Below the pieces are notes generated by a model. It worked only from the letters and a program-made list of their open reading frames with translations. It ran no database searches and had not been told where the DNA came from. Positions 49,870 through 54,429 of a stretch of DNA of 54,429 nt are shown piece by piece (positions within the stretch are counted from its first letter, which is position 1; each line of letters starts with the position of its first letter). The stretch is from contig CANCSL010000001.1 of assembly GCA_947380835.1 (NCBI GenBank), forward strand, positions 1 through 54,429. Direction: 5' to 3'. This stretch comes from Actinomycetota bacterium. GTDB lineage: Bacteria; Actinomycetota; Actinomycetes; Nanopelagicales; Nanopelagicaceae. The translations under genes and the position numbers were made by a program.

Positions 49870-51411
49870 ATGGCACGCACCCCTAAAGCCGTTCTCCCAA
49901 AACCTGGAGAGAACCCCGGTCGAATCGTTGATATCGACGTTTCTCAAGAGATGTCCGATTCGTTTCTTGAATACGCATATTCGGTCATTTATTCCCGCGC
50001 ACTCCCCGATGCTCGGGATGGACTCAAACCGGTTCAACGTCGCATCCTCCATCAGATGTCAGAAATGGGTCTTCGCCCCGATCGCGGACACGTGAAATGC
50101 GCTCGAGTGGTCGGCGATGTCATGGGAAAGCTTCACCCTCACGGAGATGGCGCCATTTACGACGCCATGGTGCGAATGGCACAAAGTTTCTCGATGCGCC
50201 TGCCACTCATTGATGGGCACGGAAACTTTGGTTCCCTTGATGCCGGCCCAGCCGCTATGCGCTACACCGAATCGCGTTTGGCACAAGCTGCAATGGCGAT
50301 GGTCGATGAGTCTGATGAAGATACCGTCGATTTTGGCTCAAACTACGATGGACAACTCCTAGAGCCGCAAGTACTCCCCGCTGCATTCCCCAATCTTCTG
50401 GTCAATGGGGCTACTGGAATTGCCGTAGGTATGGCCACAAATATGGCGCCGCATAATTTGGGCGAAGTCATCGCCGCGACCAAACACCTCATTGATAATC
50501 CCAATGCCACGCTGAAGGCATTGATGAAGCATGTGCCAGCACCTGATTTTCCGACTGGTGGTGAAATCGTTGGCCTCGAAGGTATTGCCGATGCCTATGC
50601 CACAGGCCGCGGGGCTTTCAAGGTTCGAGCCACCGCCGTCATCGAGAAAGTAACTGCTCGCAAAATGGGCATCGTGATCACCGAATTTCCTTACAACATC
50701 GGGCCAGAAAAAGTTGTCGAAAAAATTGCCGATCTCGTTAAAGCCAAAAAGATTCAAGGAATTTCTGACATCATCGATCTCTCCGATGGTCAACAAGGCA
50801 CCAAAGTTGTTGTCGAGATTAAGAATGGCTTTGAGCCAGAAGATGTCCTGGAGAAACTTTACAAGTTGACTCCAATGGAAGATGCATTTTCGATCAACGC
50901 TGTGGCGCTAGTCAACGGCAAACCTCAAACTCTGGGCTTAAAAGAATTACTTCAAGTCTTCATTGACCACCGGATTGATGTTGTGCGCAGACGTTCCGAA
51001 TTTCGCAAGGCTAAAGCCACTGCTCGCTTGAATTTGGTCGACGGGTTGTTGAAAGCAATCATCGATATCGACAAGGTCATCAAAATAATTCGCGGAAGTG
51101 AAGATGCGCCCGAAGCGAAGGCAGCCCTCATAAAGGGTTTCAAGCTCAGCGATGAGCAAGCCACCTACATCCTGGATATGCCGCTAAGGCGTTTGACCAA
51201 GATGAGCAAGATTGAACTCGAAACCGAACAAGCAGGGCTTGCGGCCACCATCGCCGCTCTCAATAAATTGCTCTCCAGCGATGCCACTATTAGGAAGCAA
51301 GTTTCTGAAGAGTTAACTCACATCGCCAAGAACTTTGCGACCCCTCGCCGCACTCGCTTGGAAGGTACCAAGCCAAAGGTAGAAGTAGCGGAGAAGGAAA
51401 CATTGTTCTAA
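49870..51411 (+). CDS. parC: Type IIA topoisomerase A subunit, short (ParC-like)
   Basis: 513 aa against about 750-850 for typical GyrA/ParC. It has the winged-helix and tower: the QRRILHQMSEMGLRP region, HPHGDGAIYDAMVRMAQ, catalytic Tyr in AAMRYTESRLA (Y132), and a complete coiled-coil core (TPMEDAFSINAVALVNGKP). It ends soon after the core, with EVAEKETLF; no GyrA-box or beta-pinwheel domain follows, and the next 10 bp lead into parE on the other strand. Gly replaces the Ser83-type quinolone residue. The context by parE and sigA favours ParC (topo IV) over GyrA. Confidence 0.92.
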   Translation: MARTPKAVLPKPGENPGRIVDIDVSQEMSDSFLEYAYSVIYSRALPDARDGLKPVQRRILHQMSEMGLRPDRGHVKCARVVGDVMGKLHPHGDGAIYDAMVRMAQSFSMRLPLIDGHGNFGSLDAGPAAMRYTESRLAQAAMAMVDESDEDTVDFGSNYDGQLLEPQVLPAAFPNLLVNGATGIAVGMATNMAPHNLGEVIAATKHLIDNPNATLKALMKHVPAPDFPTGGEIVGLEGIADAYATGRGAFKVRATAVIEKVTARKMGIVITEFPYNIGPEKVVEKIADLVKAKKIQGISDIIDLSDGQQGTKVVVEIKNGFEPEDVLEKLYKLTPMEDAFSINAVALVNGKPQTLGLKELLQVFIDHRIDVVRRRSEFRKAKATARLNLVDGLLKAIIDIDKVIKIIRGSEDAPEAKAALIKGFKLSDEQATYILDMPLRRLTKMSKIELETEQAGLAATIAALNKLLSSDATIRKQVSEELTHIAKNFATPRRTRLEGTKPKVEVAEKETLF

Positions 51412-51421
51412 AGAAACGGGA

Positions 51422-53494
51422 TTAAGCGTCGATTCGATCGCGATCGATTTCGGCGTTGGAAATAAACTCTTTTCGTGGCGCTACTTCATTACCCATCAGA
51501 AGTTCAAAGACATCTTCAGCAGCCTGAGCATCCTTCATGGTGACTCGGCGAAGGGTGCGGTGGTTGGGATCCATCGTGGTCTCGCGCAATTGATCAGCAT
51601 CCATCTCGCCCAAGCCCTTGTAACGCTGGACCGGTTCTTTCCAACGTTTGCCTGCTTTTGTTAGATCAGCCAAAACTTTGCGCATTTCATCATCGGAATA
51701 TGTGTAGTGAATCTCTCCGCGCTTTCCGCCCACGACATCAATCCGATGAAGAGGTGGGATGGCTGCAAAAACCCGACCCGCTTCGATAAGCGGACGCATA
51801 TAGCGATAGAGCAGAGTGAGAAGGAGACAGCGAATATGAGCGCCGTCGACGTCTGCATCAGACATCAAAATCACGCGGCCATATCGCGCATCATCAAGGG
51901 TGAAGGATCGGCCAGAACCTGCACCGATTACCTGAATGATCGAAGCACATTCGTTGTTCTCGAGCATTTGCGAGAGCGAAGCCTTCTGTACATTCAAAAT
52001 CTTTCCGCGGATAGGCAAAATTGCCTGAAATTCCGAGTTTCGTGCCGCCTTCGTTGTGCCCAGCGCAGAGTCACCCTCGACAATAAAAAGTTCAGTGCGG
52101 TTGGTGTCATCGGATCGACAATCGGAAAGTTTGGTGGGAAGCGAGGAGCTTTCCAGAGCATTCTTGCGTCGTTGCAGATCTTTATGAGCGCGAGCTGAAA
52201 TTCTGGTTCGAGAGGCGGCAGCGATCTTGTCCAGAATCGCCCGACCAGTTGCCTTCTCGATGCGCTTTGTCGTTGCAAAGAATTTCTTTAATTCATCAGC
52301 CACCACAGCTGCCACGATCTTGTTGGCTGCAGCAGTCCCGAGAACTTCTTTCGTCTGTCCTTCAAACTGCGGCTCGGACATGCGAACTGTGACAACCGCA
52401 GTCATGCCTTCTTGGACATCGTCTTTGATGACATCGATTTCATTATTCTTTAAAGTTTTCGTGGCGCGCATCGCATCGTTAATTGCTTTAGTGATCGCCC
52501 GATCAAAACCTTGGACGTGAGTTCCGCCTTTTGGAGTGGAGATAATGTTGACGAAAGAACTGAGAGTGGTCTCGTAACCATTTCCCCACTGCATGGCAAT
52601 ATCAACCTGCATTTCGCGGTCAACATCGGTAGGCATCATGTGGCCTTTTTCATCCAGCACCGGCACTGTCTCGGTGTAACTTCCAGAGCCTTGCAAGCGA
52701 ATTACTTCGCCGATGGCTTCATCGGGGCGCAAAAATGCACAAAATTCGGAGATGCCACCTTTGTGGAAAAAAGTTTCGGTCGTCGCCACTTTGCCACGGT
52801 TGTCATTAACAATCAGCGTTAGTCCGGGCACCAAATACGAGGTCTGGCGAGCGCGGGCGTAGATATCTTCAATGGCAAGTTCGGCTTCTTTGAGGAAGAT
52901 CTGACGATCAAACCACCACTTGATGCGCGTGCCCGTTATTTTCGGGGAAACCTTGCCAATAACCCGAAGTCCAGAACTCTCGCTAAAAGAGGCTTTCGGG
53001 CCATCGCCTTCAAAGATTCCGGCATTTCCGCGCTGGAAGGACATCCAATAAATTTTGCCATTGCGATCGACCTCAACATCAAGGCGAGATGCCAAAGCAT
53101 TAACCACAGAAGCGCCAACACCGTGCAAACCACCAGAGGCTGCGTAAGAACCGCCACCGAATTTTCCACCGGCGTGCAATTTGGTCATAACAACTTCGAC
53201 GCCAGTCAATCCAGTTTTTGGTTCTTTATCTACTGGAATTCCACGGCCATCATCGTGAACTTCTACCGAGCCGTCGGATTCGAGATTTATTTCAATCTTC
53301 TTGCAGTGGCCAGCTAGGGCCTCGTCGACAGAGTTATCGATGATCTCCCAGAGGCAATGCATCAAGCCACGTGAGTCGGTGGTTCCGATATACATTCCTG
53401 GGCGTTTGCGGACAGCATCCAACCCCTCGAGAACCGCTAGATCTTTTGCGGTGTAGTCGTTCTCGATTACCTGAGATTTATCTTCTTTTGCCAC
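51422..53494 (-). CDS. parE: Type IIA topoisomerase B subunit (ParE-like)
   Basis: 690 aa from the GTG at 53494; a longer frame to 53578 has no conserved residues. GHKL ATPase: LEGLDAVRKRPGMYIGTT, DNSVDEAL, DDGRGIPV and GLHGVGASVVNAL. The TOPRIM part has FIVEGDSALG and LMSDADVDGAHIRCL, with the C-terminal GLGEMDADQLRETTMDP. It supplies ATP hydrolysis to the partner A subunit, and the two genes converge rather than forming an operon. A TAACCT hexamer lies 8 nt upstream of the GTG. Confidence 0.95.
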   Translation of the reverse strand: MAKEDKSQVIENDYTAKDLAVLEGLDAVRKRPGMYIGTTDSRGLMHCLWEIIDNSVDEALAGHCKKIEINLESDGSVEVHDDGRGIPVDKEPKTGLTGVEVVMTKLHAGGKFGGGSYAASGGLHGVGASVVNALASRLDVEVDRNGKIYWMSFQRGNAGIFEGDGPKASFSESSGLRVIGKVSPKITGTRIKWWFDRQIFLKEAELAIEDIYARARQTSYLVPGLTLIVNDNRGKVATTETFFHKGGISEFCAFLRPDEAIGEVIRLQGSGSYTETVPVLDEKGHMMPTDVDREMQVDIAMQWGNGYETTLSSFVNIISTPKGGTHVQGFDRAITKAINDAMRATKTLKNNEIDVIKDDVQEGMTAVVTVRMSEPQFEGQTKEVLGTAAANKIVAAVVADELKKFFATTKRIEKATGRAILDKIAAASRTRISARAHKDLQRRKNALESSSLPTKLSDCRSDDTNRTELFIVEGDSALGTTKAARNSEFQAILPIRGKILNVQKASLSQMLENNECASIIQVIGAGSGRSFTLDDARYGRVILMSDADVDGAHIRCLLLTLLYRYMRPLIEAGRVFAAIPPLHRIDVVGGKRGEIHYTYSDDEMRKVLADLTKAGKRWKEPVQRYKGLGEMDADQLRETTMDPNHRTLRRVTMKDAQAAEDVFELLMGNEVAPRKEFISNAEIDRDRIDA

Positions 53495-53616
53495 GGAGCG
53501 AAAGGTTATCGATGCAATGTGTGTGCGGGTGCAGTACGCGCCCAAAAAGGATGAGAAAAAGTGGAGAATCCACTGCATCCTTGCTCAAATAGCGAGATAA
53601 AAGACACGCGCGGGGG

Positions 53617-53635
53617 TGAAAATACAGTATTTTCA
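53617..53635. repeat. Perfect 19-bp palindrome between parE and DUF7455 gene
   Basis: TGAAAATACAGTATTTTCA: nine-base arms that are exact reverse complements around one central base. It lies 123 bp before parE and 148 bp before the DUF7455 gene. The half-site TGAAAAT resembles the zinc box at 23512, but the centre differs. It is probably an operator; no T-run follows, so termination is unlikely. Confidence 0.8.
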
Positions 53636-53726
53636 GGAGTGGGAATAAAGCAGTGGTGCTTGAATGTTCCCTATTCAGATGACAGAAATGTCGGAAGAAC
53701 CACTAAAGTTAGTCCAGTATCAAAAA

Positions 53727-53768
53727 GATCAGCGTAAGAAGACCAGCATAAGAAGACCAGCATAAAAA
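53727..53768 (+). repeat. Three tandem 14-bp repeats upstream of DUF7455 gene
   Basis: gatcagcgtaagaa, gaccagcataagaa and gaccagcataaaaa follow each other without gaps. The unit length is not a multiple of three. They lie 15 bp before the ATG and end beside the GAGGA ribosome-binding site, so they would be in the 5' leader if transcription starts upstream. Confidence 0.85.
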
Positions 53769-53782
53769 GAGAAGAGGACCGA

Positions 53783-54004
53783 ATGTCAGAGCAGTTGATT
53801 CTTGAACCAACGCCTTTGAATGCCATCGATCGTTGTGATCGTTGTGGTGCACAGGCTTACGTTCGGGCAACTTTGCTCAATGGCGGCGAACTCTTGTTCT
53901 GTGGTCACCATGCCAAGGAATATGCCGAGGGTCTCAAGCCAGTTGTGGCCAAGATCCAGGATGAGACCAACAAGCTCGCTGAAGTGGCTTCTGACGCCCG
54001 CTAA
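53783..54004 (+). CDS. DUF7455-type zinc-ribbon protein
   Basis: 73 aa. GAGGA 5 nt upstream supports the ATG. One zinc-binding pattern: CDRCGAQAYVRATL then LLFCGHHAKEY (C-x2-C ... C-x2-H), followed by an amphipathic helix. This small family sits between parE and the primary sigma factor in many actinobacteria. No function is known; the conserved place next to sigA and parE suggests a link to transcription or topology, but this is only inference. A three-copy repeat precedes it. Confidence 0.85.
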   Translation: MSEQLILEPTPLNAIDRCDRCGAQAYVRATLLNGGELLFCGHHAKEYAEGLKPVVAKIQDETNKLAEVASDAR

Positions 54005-54025
54005 CGCCGCTTCGCAACGCTCTTA

Positions 54026-54295
54026 TTAAACCTTTTTTACAATCTCCTGATTGATTGGCCCCATATATGCCGGCGCCTCAAAACTGGCGGCACGGTGGCT
54101 GCTGTCGCAAAAGGGCATCTGCTTGGAGTGGCCACACCGACAGAGTGAAAAATCGGTGCGCGTTCCCATGACATTGCCGGTCGAATCTACAAAATCGACA
54201 GTCCCTGTAACTTTCATTGAACCATTCGGTTTGACCAGAATGGTCACTCGATTATTTTCGGTGACCTGCTCTCCTGCATCCAACTCTTCAGCCAC
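54026..54295 (-). CDS. CDGSH iron-sulfur domain protein
   Basis: 89 aa, GTG start 2 nt after the sigma factor stop, so it is probably co-transcribed as the last gene of the sigma operon. The single motif C-R-C-x2-S-x3-P-x-C-D-S-S-H keeps the three Cys and the His that bind a [2Fe-2S] cluster; the family Gly of C-D-G-x-H is Ser here. The N-terminal half is a small beta domain (ILVKPNGSMKVTG). Such proteins transfer electrons or clusters. Role here is unknown. Confidence 0.88.
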   Translation of the reverse strand: MAEELDAGEQVTENNRVTILVKPNGSMKVTGTVDFVDSTGNVMGTRTDFSLCRCGHSKQMPFCDSSHRAASFEAPAYMGPINQEIVKKV

Positions 54296-54297
54296 GA

Positions 54298-54429
54298 TTA
54301 ATCCAAATAATCGCGAAGAACTTGCGAGCGCGATGGGTGGCGAAGTTTGGACATGGTCTTAGATTCGATCTGGCGAATACGTTCACGAGTAACTCCGTAA
54401 ACTTTTCCGATCTCATCAAGTGTCTTCGG
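54298..54429 (-). CDS. sigA: Primary sigma factor, C-terminal end (partial)
   Basis: The window ends inside the gene; the last 43 codons and TAA are present. They encode sigma region 4.2: TLDEIGKVYGVTRERIRQIE followed by SKTMSKLRHPSRSQVLRDYLD, the -35-binding helix-turn-helix and the usual end of group 1 sigma-70 proteins (RpoD/HrdB/SigA). The CDGSH gene follows immediately. Its position next to parE and the DUF7455 gene matches actinobacterial hrdB loci. Confidence 0.95.
   Translation of the reverse strand, partial: PKTLDEIGKVYGVTRERIRQIESKTMSKLRHPSRSQVLRDYLD

Noticed and set aside
49870..51411. Frameshift or assembly truncation of parC/gyrA
   Set aside because: The stop is followed by only 10 bp and then the convergent parE gene in good frame; no residual pinwheel sequence appears in any frame, so loss seems genuine and not a frameshift.
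53617..53635. Palindrome as a transcription terminator
   Set aside because: AT-rich stem with a tiny loop and no T-run; it also lies in a divergent promoter region, where an operator is more plausible.
1..54429. CRISPR arrays, insertion sequences, prophage, toxin-antitoxin or biosynthetic clusters
   Set aside because: No repeated spacers, transposase, integrase, terminal inverted repeats or attachment duplications at either tRNA; the two tRNAs are flanked by ordinary core genes.

Overview
This 54.4 kb window is a gene-dense chromosomal segment from an actinobacterium, with roughly balanced base composition by eye. The placement rests on gene content and order: DUF3145, SepH, DUF4192, a DUF7455 zinc-ribbon protein between a type IIA topoisomerase pair and the primary sigma factor, GlgC/GlgA, an alpha-type glutamine synthetase, and class II leuA with a leucine leader peptide. 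The moderate GC, very short spacers, overlapping convergent ends and abundant leaderless-type promoters suggest a streamlined free-living lineage such as freshwater Nanopelagicales-like bacteria. That lineage guess is inference.

Layout. (1) 1-3.0 kb: the end of a PaiB-like gene, a SIMPL protein, DUF3145, a cold-shock gene with a long leader and a clear terminator, and a secreted M23 peptidase. (2) 3.0-5.3 kb: tdh-kbl threonine catabolism and a CAT-anticodon tRNA. (3) 5.4-15.5 kb: a small protein and a GH25 lysozyme, then a galactoside block: GH36 alpha-galactosidase diverging from GH2 beta-galactosidase, followed by galT-galE-galK. Together these release galactose inside the cell and feed it through the Leloir pathway. 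(4) 15.5-23.2 kb, mostly minus strand: ACT protein, DoxX-Rieske fusion, tRNA-Asn, dnaG, dgt, YdcF-like, dusB, glyS. (5) 23.2-24.6 kb: ABM-like protein diverging from a ZIP transporter-zur operon with a Zur-box-like operator. (6) 24.6-34.9 kb: uppS, recO, leuA with attenuator, glnA-type gene, ald, DUF4192, secreted PKD protein, Nudix, dinG. (7) 34.9-38.3 kb: divergent glgC/glgA and an EamA transporter. (8) 38.3-45.2 kb: era-dprA-yifB-yraN-(secreted)-rnhB-lepB-rplS, then an inositol-phosphatase family gene. (9) 45.3-54.4 kb: sepH, dienelactone hydrolase, a phosphodiesterase-family protein, psuG-psuK, a C-terminally short ParC-like subunit, parE, DUF7455, a CDGSH protein and the last 43 codons of the primary sigma factor.

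No insertion sequence, prophage, CRISPR array, rRNA or obvious foreign island is visible. The most interesting signals are regulatory or architectural. At least 16 genes carry a TANNNT hexamer exactly 6-7 nt before the start codon (leaderless promoters), including the leucine leader peptide itself. A Zur-like operator overlaps the -35 region of the ZIP-zur promoter. A perfect 19-bp palindrome and a three-copy 14-bp repeat lie between parE and the DUF7455 gene. The topoisomerase A subunit ends without its beta-pinwheel domain, DoxX is fused to a Rieske domain, and ribosomal protein L19 has an Ala/Val/Glu-rich tail.
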